A stretch of DNA of 25,740 nucleotides from Pseudomonadota bacterium (GCA_023395465.1 JAEWZE010000278.1:1-25740), one strand, 5' to 3'; shown: positions 16,049-23,403, counted from the first letter of the stretch. Made by a program: numbers and translations. Notes: a model not told the origin generated them from the sequence alone.

Positions 16049-17458
16049 TCACACCCCGTAGTACATCTGGTATTCGAGCGGGTGGGTCGCCGCGCGGAAG
16101 CGGGTGACTTCCTGCATCTTCAGGTCGATGTAGGCATCGATGAAGTCGTCGCTCATCACGCCGCCGGCCTTGAGGAAGTCGCGGTCGGCGTCGAGCGCGG
16201 CCAGGGCCTGGTCGAGGCTCGAACACACCTGCGGGATCTTCTTCTCCTCTTCCGGCGGCAGGTCGTACAGGTCCTTGTCGCTGGGGCCGCCCGGATCGAT
16301 CTGGTTCTTGATGCCGTCCAGGCCCGCCATCATCAGCGCGGTGAAGGTCAGGTATCCCGACTGCAGCGGATCGGGGAAGCGAACCTCGATGCGGCGTGCC
16401 TTGGGGTTGGAGACCCACGGGATGCGGCAGCTCGCCGAACGGTTGCGCGCCGAGTAGGCCAGCATCACCGGCGCCTCGAAGCCCGGCACCAGGCGCTTGT
16501 AGCTGTTGGTGCCGGAGTTGGCGAAGGCGTTGATCGCGCGCGCGTGCTTGAACACGCCGCCGATGTACCACAGCGCCATCTGCGACAGGCCGCCGTAGCC
16601 GTCGCCGGAGAACAGGTTCTGCCCGCCCTTGGCCAGCGACATGTGCACGTGCATGCCGCTGCCGTTGTCGCCGACGATCGGCTTGGGCATGAAGGTCGCG
16701 GTCTTGCCGTTGCGGAAGGCGACGTTGCGGATCACGTACTTGGTCGCCAGCAGCTCGTCGGCCTTCTTGACCATCGAGTTGAACTTGGTGCCGATCTCGC
16801 ACTGGCCGGCGGTCGCGACCTCGTGGTGGTGCACTTCGGTCTCGATGCCGATCTGCTCGAGCGTCTTGACCATCTCCGCGCGCAGGTCGTGCAGCGAGTC
16901 GGTCGGCGGGACCGGGAAGTAGCCGCCCTTGACGCCGGGGCGATAGCCGCTGTTGCCGCCCTCGTATTCCTTGCCCGTATTCCAGGCCGCTTCCTCGGAC
17001 TCGACGTGGAAGAAGGTGTTGCCCATCTCGTTGGCGAAGCGCACCGAGTCGAAGATGAAGTATTCGGGCTCGGGGCCGAAGAAGGCCTGGTCGGCGATGC
17101 CGCTGGACTTGAGGTAGGCCTCGGCCCGGCGCGCGATGCCGCGCGGGTCGCGCGAGTAGTCCTGCATCGTCGCCGGATCGAGGATGTCGCAGGTCAGGTT
17201 GAGGGTCGGGTCCGCGTAGAACGGATCCAGGTAGGCGGTGGACGCGTCGGGCAGCAGGATCATGTCCGACTCGTTGATGCCCTTCCAGCCGCTGATCGAC
17301 GAGCCGTCGAACATCTTGCCGTCCTCGAACAGCGACGGCTCGATGATGCTGGCCGGGAAGGTGACGTGCTGCTGCACGCCGCGCATGTCGACGAAGCGCA
17401 GGTCGACGAATTCGACCTTGTGGTCCTTGATCAGCTTTTCCACGTTCTCGAGCGACAT
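16049..17458 (-). CDS. glnA: type I glutamine synthetase
   Basis: Makes glutamine from glutamate, ammonia and ATP; a dodecamer and the main entry point of ammonium. The start at 17458 gives 469 residues, the standard GlnA length, and has AGAGG nine bases upstream. An in-frame ATG at 17494 is rejected: it lacks a ribosome site and lies upstream of the transcription start predicted from the sigma-54 promoter. With this start the adenylylation tyrosine (DLYDLPPEEE) is codon 398, matching Tyr397 of the Met-less E. coli enzyme, so control by GlnE is expected. Other signatures: FDGSSISGWKGINESDM, FFGPEPEYFIFD, the KPIVGDNGSGMHVHMSL metal/ATP region and NRSASCRIPW. It precedes the porin-glnK-amtB operon on the same strand, separated by an inverted repeat. 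Confidence 0.98.
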   Translation of the reverse strand: MSLENVEKLIKDHKVEFVDLRFVDMRGVQQHVTFPASIIEPSLFEDGKMFDGSSISGWKGINESDMILLPDASTAYLDPFYADPTLNLTCDILDPATMQDYSRDPRGIARRAEAYLKSSGIADQAFFGPEPEYFIFDSVRFANEMGNTFFHVESEEAAWNTGKEYEGGNSGYRPGVKGGYFPVPPTDSLHDLRAEMVKTLEQIGIETEVHHHEVATAGQCEIGTKFNSMVKKADELLATKYVIRNVAFRNGKTATFMPKPIVGDNGSGMHVHMSLAKGGQNLFSGDGYGGLSQMALWYIGGVFKHARAINAFANSGTNSYKRLVPGFEAPVMLAYSARNRSASCRIPWVSNPKARRIEVRFPDPLQSGYLTFTALMMAGLDGIKNQIDPGGPSDKDLYDLPPEEEKKIPQVCSSLDQALAALDADRDFLKAGGVMSDDFIDAYIDLKMQEVTRFRAATHPLEYQMYYGV

Positions 17459-17500
17459 CGGTGACTGCCTCTGGGTTTGCGAAAGGTTGTCCATGTTGGA

Positions 17501-17515
17501 GCAAACCCCGTGCCA
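17501..17515 (-). promoter_or_regulatory. sigma-54 (RpoN) promoter of glnA
   Basis: Read on the - strand, TGGCACGGGGTTTGC matches the sigma-54 consensus TGGCAC-N5-TTGC completely, including the GG and GC pairs ten bases apart. The -12 C is at 17501, predicting transcription from about 17489 and a 5' leader of about 31 nt before the ATG at 17458. This explains nitrogen control of glnA and excludes the alternative start codon at 17494. Confidence 0.88.
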
Positions 17516-17576
17516 AGCCAGTCAGCAGTGCAAGTGATTGTTTTGCATGGGCCAGGAGCGCGTGCGCCCGTCTCAC

Positions 17577-17593
17577 CGCACGTAAATGGTGAA
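17577..17593 (-). promoter_or_regulatory. NtrC-like enhancer site, proximal
   Basis: Read on the - strand, TTCACCATTTACGTGCG matches 13 of 17 positions of the enteric NtrC consensus TGCACCAWWWTGGTGCA. Its centre is about 96 bases upstream of the predicted glnA start of transcription. By itself it is a moderate match; the partner site about 31 bases away strengthens it. Confidence 0.55.
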
Positions 17594-17607
17594 GAATTTG
17601 TGATGAT

Positions 17608-17624
17608 TGCACCATTGTGGGGAG
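17608..17624 (+). promoter_or_regulatory. NtrC-like enhancer site, distal
   Basis: TGCACCATTGTGGGGAG matches 13 of 17 positions of TGCACCAWWWTGGTGCA, with a perfect left half-site. Its centre lies about 127 bases upstream of the predicted glnA transcription start and 31 bases from the proximal site. This recalls the two strong NtrC sites of E. coli glnA at about -108 and -140, 32 bases apart. Confidence 0.6.
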
Positions 17625-17768
17625 CATCCTTTCGGGGTGCCGCCATCGCGTGCGCGCGTACCGGATCCGCGAAGCCTGATCGCGCATGCCGGCGCGCCGT
17701 TGGAGTCTCCCGGGCCGGTGCCGGACGGGGTTTTCGTTATCCTGCCCACCCCTGGCCGCGCCGAACCC

Positions 17769-18563
17769 ATGTCCGATCCGCTGTCCGCCCTCCTGCTGGG
17801 CATCCTCGAAGGGCTGACCGAGTTCCTGCCGGTGTCCAGCACCGGGCACCTGCTGATCGCGCAGCACTGGCTGGGCGCGCGCTCGGACTTCTTCAACATC
17901 GTGATCCAGGCCGGGGCGATCCTGGCGATCACGCTGGTGTTCCGCCAGCGCATCTGGCAGCTCGCCACGGGCCTGGGCGAGCGCGACAACCGCGACTACG
18001 CGATGAAGCTGGCGGTGGCGTTCCTGGTCACCGCGCTGGTCGGCCTGCCGGTGCGGCTGGCCGGCTGGGAGCTGCCCGAGACGGTCACCCCGGTGGCGTG
18101 GGCGCTGATCCTGGGCGGGATCTGGATGATCCTGGCCGAACGCATCGCCGAGCGCCGCGGCGATGCCACCCACGTGACCTGGACAGTGGCGGTGCTGGTG
18201 GGGCTGGCGCAGGTGGTGGCGGGCGTGTTCCCGGGCACCTCGCGCTCGGCCGCGGCGATCTTCATGGCGATGCTGGCCGGACTGGGCCGGCGCTCGTCGG
18301 CGACCGAGTTCGTGTTCCTGGTCGGCATCCCCACCATGTTCGCGGCCAGCGCCTACGCCTTCCTCGAGCTGTGGAAGGACGGTGGCCTGGGCGGCGAGGC
18401 CTGGGGCGACGTGGCACTGGCCTTCGCCGCGGCCACGGCCACCGGCTTCGTGGTGGTGAAGTGGCTGCTGGGCTACATCAAGCGCCACCGTTTCACCGGC
18501 TTCGCCGTGTACCGCATCGTGCTGGGTGCGGCGCTGCTGCTGTGGCTGCCCGCCGGCGACTGA
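17769..18563 (+). CDS. uppP: undecaprenyl-diphosphate phosphatase UppP (BacA)
   Basis: Inner-membrane enzyme that dephosphorylates undecaprenyl pyrophosphate to recycle the lipid carrier for cell-wall and polysaccharide synthesis; overproduction of the family gives bacitracin resistance. The 264 residues match the family length and are mostly membrane helices. Both signature regions are present: GILEGLTEFLPVSSTGHL near 11-28 (the E-x-x-x-E motif is Glu14/Glu18) and VFPGTSRSAAAI, corresponding to the PGxSRS motif. The latter has AAA where many homologues have GAT or GST. The start ATG gives MSDPLSALLLG, a typical N-terminus. It is divergent from glnA with no functional link. Confidence 0.96.
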   Translation: MSDPLSALLLGILEGLTEFLPVSSTGHLLIAQHWLGARSDFFNIVIQAGAILAITLVFRQRIWQLATGLGERDNRDYAMKLAVAFLVTALVGLPVRLAGWELPETVTPVAWALILGGIWMILAERIAERRGDATHVTWTVAVLVGLAQVVAGVFPGTSRSAAAIFMAMLAGLGRRSSATEFVFLVGIPTMFAASAYAFLELWKDGGLGGEAWGDVALAFAAATATGFVVVKWLLGYIKRHRFTGFAVYRIVLGAALLLWLPAGD

Positions 18564-18669
18564 GGCGGGATGCGCAACTGCGGCCGCGCCCGGGCTGTCC
18601 CCCGGCCCGCCACCCGACGACCGGCGAACACCTGCCCCGGCGGCCGCTGGCCGACCGGCGGCGCTCCTC

Positions 18670-18696
18670 TGTCGAATTTCCGCGCCATGCTTCGTC
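18670..18696 (+). promoter_or_regulatory. ECF42-type promoter upstream of the first VOC gene
   Basis: TGTCGA (18670-18675), 17 bases, then CGTC (18693-18696). Published work on ECF42 sigma factors, as I recall it, describes TGTCGA at -35 and CGA/TC at -10. It lies about 80 bases before the VOC start at 18777. An identical arrangement precedes the other VOC gene (21942-21916 on the - strand), and an ECF42-like sigma gene lies nearby. No direct evidence of activity. Confidence 0.65.
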
Positions 18697-18776
18697 GCTG
18701 ACCCGATCCGGCGGTGCCGCAGCATTCCGCCCGCCCTGTCGCCACCACCACGAGCAGACCACGGCAAGGAGTCCCG

Positions 18777-19166
18777 ATGTCTTCAGCGAACAGCGTCAAC
18801 TGGTTCGAACTCTACGTGCAGGACATGGCGCGCGCCCGCGCGTTCTACGAGGCCCTGCTGGGCATCACCCTGGAACCGCTGAAGCTGCCGGAGGGCAGCG
18901 ACGACGGGCTGGAGATGTGGTCGTTCCCGGGCGACATGGAGCGCTACGGCGCCAACGGCGCGCTGTGCCGGATGCCGGGCGTTCCCTCCGGTCCCGGCGG
19001 GACGCTGGTGTACTTCGCCTGCGACGACTGCGGCGTCACCGCGGCGCGCGCCGCGCAGGCCGGTGGCCGCATCCATCGCGACAAGATGTCGATCGGCGAA
19101 TACGGGCAGATCGCCCTGGTCTTCGACACCGAAGGCAACATGATCGGCCTGCACTCGATGCACTGA
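18777..19166 (+). CDS. VOC (glyoxalase/bleomycin-resistance fold) family protein
   Basis: A 129-residue cytoplasmic protein of the vicinal-oxygen-chelate superfamily; the substrate is unknown. The start is supported by AAGGAG about six bases upstream of the ATG. The N-terminal NWFELYVQDMARARAFYEALLG and the C-terminal IALVFDTEGNMIGLHS are the two beta-alpha-beta modules typical of small VOC proteins (PhnB/YdeM-like). It is preceded by a probable ECF42-type promoter and followed 71 nt later by a yceI gene with no terminator visible between, so the two may be cotranscribed. Members often detoxify reactive compounds or bind antibiotics, but which applies cannot be judged here. Confidence 0.88.
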   Translation: MSSANSVNWFELYVQDMARARAFYEALLGITLEPLKLPEGSDDGLEMWSFPGDMERYGANGALCRMPGVPSGPGGTLVYFACDDCGVTAARAAQAGGRIHRDKMSIGEYGQIALVFDTEGNMIGLHSMH

Positions 19167-19237
19167 CAACGCATGCCGCGGCGCGTCCTGCCACGGCGAT
19201 GGCAGACGCGTTCGCGGCCCACGACGAGGTGATGCAG

Positions 19238-19837
19238 ATGCCCCACCGCATGGCCGCCATCCCGCTGCTGCTGGCGGCGCTGGCCGCCAGCGCCGGCGCG
19301 CCGGCCGCCGAGGTCGCCTACGAGCTCGATCCCGCCCACACCTTCCCCAGCTTCGAGGCCGACCACCTGGGCGGGCTGTCGGTCTGGCGCGGCAAGTTCA
19401 ACGCCAGCCGCGGCACCGTGCACCTGGACCGCGAGGCCGGGACCGGCCGGCTGGAAGTGGTGGTGGACACCGCCAGTATCGATTACGGCCTGGAGGCGAT
19501 GAACGAACAGGCGCGCGGCGCGGAGCTGTTCGACAGCGCACGCTGGCCTCAGGCGCGCTACAGCGGGCGCCTGGTGGACTTCGTCGACGGCAGACCGACC
19601 CGGGTCGAAGGCGACCTGACCCTGCGCGGGGTCACCCGGCCGCTGCCGCTGGAGATCCGCAGCTTCAAGTGCATGCCGCATCCGCAGCATGGGCGCGAGC
19701 TGTGCGGCGCCGATGCGCTGGCCACGTTCGACCGCGACGACTTCGGCATGGACGCCGGCAAGGACCATGGTTTCGACATGGCGGTGACGCTGCGCATCCA
19801 GGCCGAGGCGGTCGCGGTCGCCGCACCGGCGCCGTAG
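19238..19837 (+). CDS. YceI family periplasmic lipocalin-like protein
   Basis: A 199-residue secreted protein of the YceI family, which forms a lipocalin-like barrel that binds isoprenoid or other amphiphilic molecules. The start at 19238 is chosen because GAGG lies eight bases upstream; ATGs at 19232 and 19199 are possible but less well placed. A signal peptide (MPHRMAAIPLLLAALAASAG, cleavage near PAA-EV) precedes the YceI signature YELDPAHTFPSFEADHLGG. The later segments VEGDLTLRGVTRPLPLEI and FDRDDFGMDAG are also characteristic. It lies downstream of the VOC gene and may share its ECF42-type promoter, pointing to a role in an envelope or chemical stress response. Its end is convergent with the sigma gene. 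Confidence 0.9.
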   Translation: MPHRMAAIPLLLAALAASAGAPAAEVAYELDPAHTFPSFEADHLGGLSVWRGKFNASRGTVHLDREAGTGRLEVVVDTASIDYGLEAMNEQARGAELFDSARWPQARYSGRLVDFVDGRPTRVEGDLTLRGVTRPLPLEIRSFKCMPHPQHGRELCGADALATFDRDDFGMDAGKDHGFDMAVTLRIQAEAVAVAAPAP

Positions 19838-19854
19838 CGACGCAGTAGCGACGC

Positions 19855-19871
19855 GGCGCGTGGGTCGCGCC
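19855..19871. terminator. small hairpin between convergent yceI and sigma genes
   Basis: GGCGCG (19855-19860) and CGCGCC (19866-19871) form a 6-base stem with loop TGGGT, in the 92-nt gap between the two convergent genes. It is preceded by a tandem GTAGCGACGC repeat (19834-19854). There is no T-run. A weak terminator at most. Confidence 0.25.
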
Positions 19872-19929
19872 CTCCGGCAAACCTGCCATCGGGACCGCTT
19901 CGCGGCACCGGGCCTGGCGCCGGCACGCG

Positions 19930-21192
19930 TCAGCCGCCAGCCGATGCCTCCGCGCGCGCCAGCAGCAGCGCGCGCTCGCGCGTGTTGCGGGCCATGTCCG
20001 CGGCGCGCAGGAACTCGGCGCGCGCCTCCGCGCCACGCCCGAGCTTGTGCAGCAGGTCGCCGCGCACCGCCGGCAGCAGGTGGTAGCCGCGCAGCGCGGG
20101 CACGTCGGCCAGCGCATCGACCAGGACCAGGCCCTCGCCCGGCCCCGAACGCATCGACACGGCCACCGCGCGGTTGAGCGCGACGACCGGCGAGGGCGCG
20201 ACTTCGCCCAGCAGGTCGTACAGCGCGACGATGCGCGCCCAGTCGGTGCTGTCCACGTCCGCGGCACGCGCGTGGCAGGCGGCGATCGCCGCCTGCAGCG
20301 TGTACGGCCCCGGCGCGGCCGACAGGCGTTCGGCCTGGACCAGCGCGCGCAGGCCGCGGTCGATCGCCTCGTGGTCCCAGCGGCTCCGGTCCTGGTCCTG
20401 CAGCAGGACCGGCTCGCCCGAAGGCCCGGTGCGCGCGGACGCGCGCGAGGCCTGCAGTTCCATCAGCGCCAGCAGGCCGAAGGCCTCCGCTTCGTCGGGC
20501 GCCAGTCCCACCAGCAGCCGTCCCAGGCGCAGCGCCTCGGCGCACAGCGCCGGCCGCATCCAGTCTTCGCCCGCGGTGGCGGCATAGCCCTCGTTGAACA
20601 CCAGGTACACCACGCCCAGCACCGCCGAGAGCCGCCCGGGCAGCTCGTCGCGGCGCGGCACCTCGAACGGCACGTTGGCCTCGCCGAGCGTGCGCTTGGC
20701 GCGCACGATGCGCTGCGCGACGGTGGCCTCGGGCACCAGGAACGCGCGCGCGATCTCGTCGGTGGTCAGGCCGCACAGCAGGCGCAGGGTCAGGGCCACC
20801 TGCGCTTCGCGCGAGAGCAGCGGATGGCAGGCGACGAAGATCAGCCGCAGCAGGTCGTCGCCGATGTCGTCCTCGAGCGCGGCCTCGCGCGCGGCGTGCA
20901 GCTCGTCGTGCAGGCCATCGAGTTCCTGCGCGATCTGCGCGTGCTTGCGCGCCAGCATGGTTTCGCGGCGAAGGTGGTCGAGTGCGCGGTTCTTCGCGGC
21001 GGCCATGAGCCATGCGCCCGGGTTGTCAGGCACGCCGCTGGCGGGCCAGCGCTCCAGCGCGGTCACCAGGGCGTCCTGGGCCAGTTCCTCGGCGAGATCG
21101 AGGTTGCGCACCAGGCGCATCAGCGCGGCGATGATCCGCGGTGATTCGGTGCGCCAGACGGCGTCGATGCTGCGGTGCAGGTCGGCGGGCAT
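19930..21192 (-). CDS. ECF42-type RNA polymerase sigma factor with a C-terminal TPR-like extension
   Basis: A 420-residue extracytoplasmic-function sigma factor, about twice the length of a plain ECF sigma. The sigma-2 region (about 10-80) contains AEELAQDALVTALERWP and NPGAWLMAAAKNRALDHLRR; sigma-4 (about 115-170) contains TLRLLCGLTTDEIARAFL and ends VAQRIVRAKRTL. Then comes a DUF6596 region (VYLVFNEGYAATAGEDWMRP, LLALMELQASR) and a helical TPR-like extension to the end (ALNRAVAVSMRSGPGEGLV). In group ECF42 this extension takes the regulatory place of an anti-sigma factor. No anti-sigma gene is adjacent. The usual partner, a YCII/DGPF-domain gene, is missing. Instead a VOC gene lies upstream on the same strand. 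The ribosome site is weak, and the gene may be transcribed from the ECF42-type promoter at 21942-21916, which would make it self-activating. Confidence 0.93.
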   Translation of the reverse strand: MPADLHRSIDAVWRTESPRIIAALMRLVRNLDLAEELAQDALVTALERWPASGVPDNPGAWLMAAAKNRALDHLRRETMLARKHAQIAQELDGLHDELHAAREAALEDDIGDDLLRLIFVACHPLLSREAQVALTLRLLCGLTTDEIARAFLVPEATVAQRIVRAKRTLGEANVPFEVPRRDELPGRLSAVLGVVYLVFNEGYAATAGEDWMRPALCAEALRLGRLLVGLAPDEAEAFGLLALMELQASRASARTGPSGEPVLLQDQDRSRWDHEAIDRGLRALVQAERLSAAPGPYTLQAAIAACHARAADVDSTDWARIVALYDLLGEVAPSPVVALNRAVAVSMRSGPGEGLVLVDALADVPALRGYHLLPAVRGDLLHKLGRGAEARAEFLRAADMARNTRERALLLARAEASAGG

Positions 21193-21447
21193 GGGCCCGC
21201 ATCAGACCATCGCGCGGCGGCAGCGTGCAAGCGGCCATTTCAATCGGCCCGGTCCCGCGCGGGCGGGCGTGGCGGACCGGCCGGACGCCGCCGCGCCGGT
21301 CGCGCACTCTCGGCTGCCGGTGCAAGCGACGACGGTCGCCCGGCGCATTCGGGGGCCCGTGCGGCGGGCGCGGTTGCCGCACGCCGCAACAGCAGCGCGA
21401 ACAGGCTCATCCCCTTCCCTCCCTGAAGCCGCTGCCGGCACCTGCGC

Positions 21448-21846
21448 TCATGCCGGCATCGACCGGATGTGCACCAGCTCCCAGAGGTGTCCGTCGGGAT
21501 CCTCGAAGCCGTGCGCGTACATGAACCCGTGGTCCTGCGGCGTGCGGTGCGCACGGCCGCCCGCGGCCACGGCCCGGGCCACCAGGTCGTCGACTTCGGC
21601 ATCGCTGTCGCAGGACAGGCACACCAGCACTTCGGTCCGGGTGCGCGCGTCGGCGATGCGGCGGTCGGTGAAGGTCTGGAAGAACGGCTCGACCAGCAGC
21701 ATCACGTGGATGCCCTCGGCGACCACCATGCTGGTGGCGTTCTCGTCGGTGAACCGGGGATCGAAGGTAAAGCCGAGCGCGGTGAAGAATTCCACGGAGC
21801 GGGGAAGGTGCCTGACCGGAAGGTTGACGAAGATCTGGCGTGACAT
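21448..21846 (-). CDS. VOC (glyoxalase-like) family protein upstream of the sigma gene
   Basis: A 132-residue VOC-fold protein, clearly different from the one at 18777. The N-terminal FVNLPVRHLPRSVEFFTALGF and the C-terminal GFEDPDGHLWELVHI are typical of lactoylglutathione-lyase-related proteins. The central stretch (VVAEGIHVMLLVEPFFQTFT) resembles proteins often found near ECF sigma factors. The start at 21846 is chosen because AGGA is six bases upstream; the ATG two codons earlier would sit on that site. A probable ECF42-type promoter lies 70 nt before the start. The sigma gene follows 255 nt later on the same strand. The substrate is unknown. Confidence 0.88.
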   Translation of the reverse strand: MSRQIFVNLPVRHLPRSVEFFTALGFTFDPRFTDENATSMVVAEGIHVMLLVEPFFQTFTDRRIADARTRTEVLVCLSCDSDAEVDDLVARAVAAGGRAHRTPQDHGFMYAHGFEDPDGHLWELVHIRSMPA

Positions 21847-22153
21847 GGGCATTCCTGCGAAGGGACGACGAGGCCGGGCGGCGGGGCGACGGCTGCGCTG
21901 CCGCCCTGTCCGGACGACGAGCGGCGGCGACGCGGATCGACAAGGATTCACGCCCGCCCCGGACAGGCGCGCGTAGGCTGCGCGGGCCAGGCATGCCGGA
22001 AGCGCCCGGCGATCGGCGTCGCAGGCGCGGACCTGCGGCGATGACCGGATCGACGCGATCGCCGGCATGTCCGCGTCGGATGCGCGCCGCGACCGCGCGC
22101 ATGCCGGACAGCCTCGCGACACATCACGGGTCCGACCCGCCAAGGAGAGCGAC
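21847..22153. other. 307-nt divergent intergenic region with inverted repeats
   Basis: No gene seen. It holds the ECF42-type promoter (- strand). CCTGTCCGG (21905-21913) and CCGGACAGG (21959-21967) form a 9-base inverted repeat that flanks this promoter, and CCGGACAG recurs at 22104-22111. GCATGCCGGA occurs at 21991-22000 and 22099-22108, with its core inverted at 22062-22069. A clear ribosome site (AAGGAG at 22142-22147) precedes the META-domain gene. Confidence 0.5.
21916..21942 (-). promoter_or_regulatory. ECF42-type promoter upstream of the second VOC gene and the sigma gene
   Basis: On the - strand, TGTCGA (21942-21937), 17 bases, then CGTC (21919-21916): the same elements and spacing as the promoter at 18670-18696. 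It is 70 bases before the VOC start at 21846 and is flanked by a 9-base inverted repeat. The sigma gene has no such site of its own, so readthrough from here would give autoregulation. Confidence 0.65.
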
Positions 22154-22639
22154 ATGCGCCACACCCTTCTGCTGCCCCTGTGCCTCGCGCTGGCCGCATG
22201 CGCCTCGCCGCCGCCGGACGCCACGGCATCGCCGCCGGGCGGCGCGGCCACAGGCGAGCCGGTGAGCGCGCAGGCGCTCGCCGCGCATGGCTGGCGCCTG
22301 GCCGAAGCCAGCGACGCCTCGGGCAAGCGCATCGATGCCCTGTTTCCCAAGCCCGACGCCGCGCTGCGCTTCGAGTTCGCCGATGGCCGCCTCGCGGTCG
22401 ACGGCGGCTGCAACCGCATGAGCGCGGCCTACACGCTCGACCGCGGCAGGCTCAGCGTGGGACCGGTGGCGCAGACCAAGATGTTCTGCGGCGGCGGCGC
22501 GCTGATGGCGGCGGACGAGGCCATCGCCGCGCGGCTGTCGGGGCCGCTGACGGTCTCGGCGCAGGGCGACGCGGTGGTGCTGGCCACCGCCGACGGAGAC
22601 AGGCTGGTGCTGCACGGCGAGGCGCGCGCGCAGCCATGA
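22154..22639 (+). CDS. META-domain (HslJ-like) lipoprotein
   Basis: A 161-residue predicted lipoprotein with a C-terminal META domain, the fold of the heat-inducible protein HslJ. The start has AAGGAG six bases upstream. The signal MRHTLLLPLCLALAAC ends in a lipobox (Cys16), followed by a Pro/Ala-rich linker. The META domain begins near residue 42 (LAAHGWRLAEA). It includes the hallmark LRFEFADGRLAVDGGCNRMSA and PVAQTKMFCGGGALMAADEA, with cysteines placed as in family members. It is probably anchored in a membrane facing the periplasm; family function is poorly known and linked to stress or antibiotic tolerance. It is divergent from the VOC gene, and I find no ECF42-type promoter upstream. 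Confidence 0.88.
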   Translation: MRHTLLLPLCLALAACASPPPDATASPPGGAATGEPVSAQALAAHGWRLAEASDASGKRIDALFPKPDAALRFEFADGRLAVDGGCNRMSAAYTLDRGRLSVGPVAQTKMFCGGGALMAADEAIAARLSGPLTVSAQGDAVVLATADGDRLVLHGEARAQP

Positions 22640-22642
22640 CGC

Positions 22643-22658
22643 TGGCGGCGCTCCGCCA
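22643..22658 (+). terminator. short hairpin after the META-domain gene
   Basis: TGGCGG (22643-22648) and CCGCCA (22653-22658) make a 6-base stem with loop CGCT, four bases after the stop codon. There is no T-run, so it is a weak candidate. Confidence 0.3.
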
Positions 22659-22788
22659 CGTCCCCGCCTCCGCACGCAGGTGATGCCGGCACGGTCGCGT
22701 CGAAGCGCCGTGCGCATGCCTCAGGTGGGCATCGCGCGCCCCCGGGCTGGCCGTGTCGATGGCCGCGCCTCGCCGCGCGGCGGTGCGC

Positions 22789-23403
22789 TCAGCCGCCGGC
22801 CTTGGCGTTGAGCGAATAGGTGCCGTAGATCGCGGCCTCGTCGAGCACGTGGCCCTGCATCGCGCGCAGCACGTCGCCGGCGCCGAACGTCGCGGGCAGC
22901 TCGAGCGCGTCGACGTCGAGCGCGAACACGCGGAAGAAGTAGCGGTGCACGCGCAGGTCGTTCGGCGGCGGATAGGGACCGTCGTAGCCGAGGTAGTCGC
23001 CGCCCATGTCGGCGTCGCCGGCAAACCAGCCGGTGTAGTCGTTCAGCCCCTGGCGCGCACCGGCCGGTCCGCGCGGATCGGCCTTGCCGCGCTTGTCGAT
23101 GCCGTCGCTGCAGCTGCCGGCGGCGATCGCGCGCACGTCCGCGGGGATGTCGGCCATCGCCCAGTGAACGAAGTCGCCGCGCGGATGCGCGACCGGGATC
23201 GTGACGCCCTCCTTGCCGGCCAGCGACGGATCGGTGGGCGCGTCGGTGTCGATGCACAGCAGCGCGAACGAGCGCGTGCCTTCGGGTACGCCGTCCCAGG
23301 CCAGGTGCGGATTGCGGTTGCCACCGAAGCCGTCGGCGGCGCCCATCGCGAACTCGGCCGGGATCGGGCCGCGGTGCTGGAAGCTGTCGCTGCGGATCTG
23401 CAT
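22789..23403 (-). CDS. YbhB/YbcL family PEBP-fold protein
   Basis: A 204-residue protein of the phosphatidylethanolamine-binding (Raf kinase inhibitor-like) family, a small-ligand-binding fold of uncertain bacterial function. Signatures: IPAEFAMG near the start, NPHLAWDGVPEGTRSFALLCIDTDAPT, FVHWAMADIPADVRAI (the D-x-D-A-P and H-W pocket motifs), GYDGPYPPPND and HRYFFRVFALD. There is no signal peptide, so it is probably cytoplasmic. It starts 19 nt after the stop of the TPR-sulfotransferase-like gene on the same strand, so the two are probably cotranscribed. A relation of function is not evident. Confidence 0.92.
   Translation of the reverse strand: MQIRSDSFQHRGPIPAEFAMGAADGFGGNRNPHLAWDGVPEGTRSFALLCIDTDAPTDPSLAGKEGVTIPVAHPRGDFVHWAMADIPADVRAIAAGSCSDGIDKRGKADPRGPAGARQGLNDYTGWFAGDADMGGDYLGYDGPYPPPNDLRVHRYFFRVFALDVDALELPATFGAGDVLRAMQGHVLDEAAIYGTYSLNAKAGG

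Larger units (their letters stand above)
17459..17768. other. 310-nt divergent intergenic region, glnA control region / uppP upstream
   Basis: Holds the sigma-54 promoter and two NtrC-like sites for glnA (listed separately). TGCAA (17529-17533) and TTGCA (17543-17547) form a further 5-base dyad between promoter and enhancer. On the + side, GTTTTCGTTATCCTG about 30 nt before uppP could contain a -10 element, but I cannot find a convincing -35. Confidence 0.6.

Noticed and set aside
17459..17494. Longer glnA start at 17494
   Set aside because: It lies upstream of the transcription start predicted from the sigma-54 promoter, has no ribosome site, and makes the protein 12 residues longer than usual.
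15759..18767. 1002-codon open frame on the - strand, across glnA and opposite uppP
   Set aside because: It is Arg/Gly/His-rich low-complexity translation lying over glnA in another frame and antisense to uppP. Such frames are expected in very GC-rich DNA.
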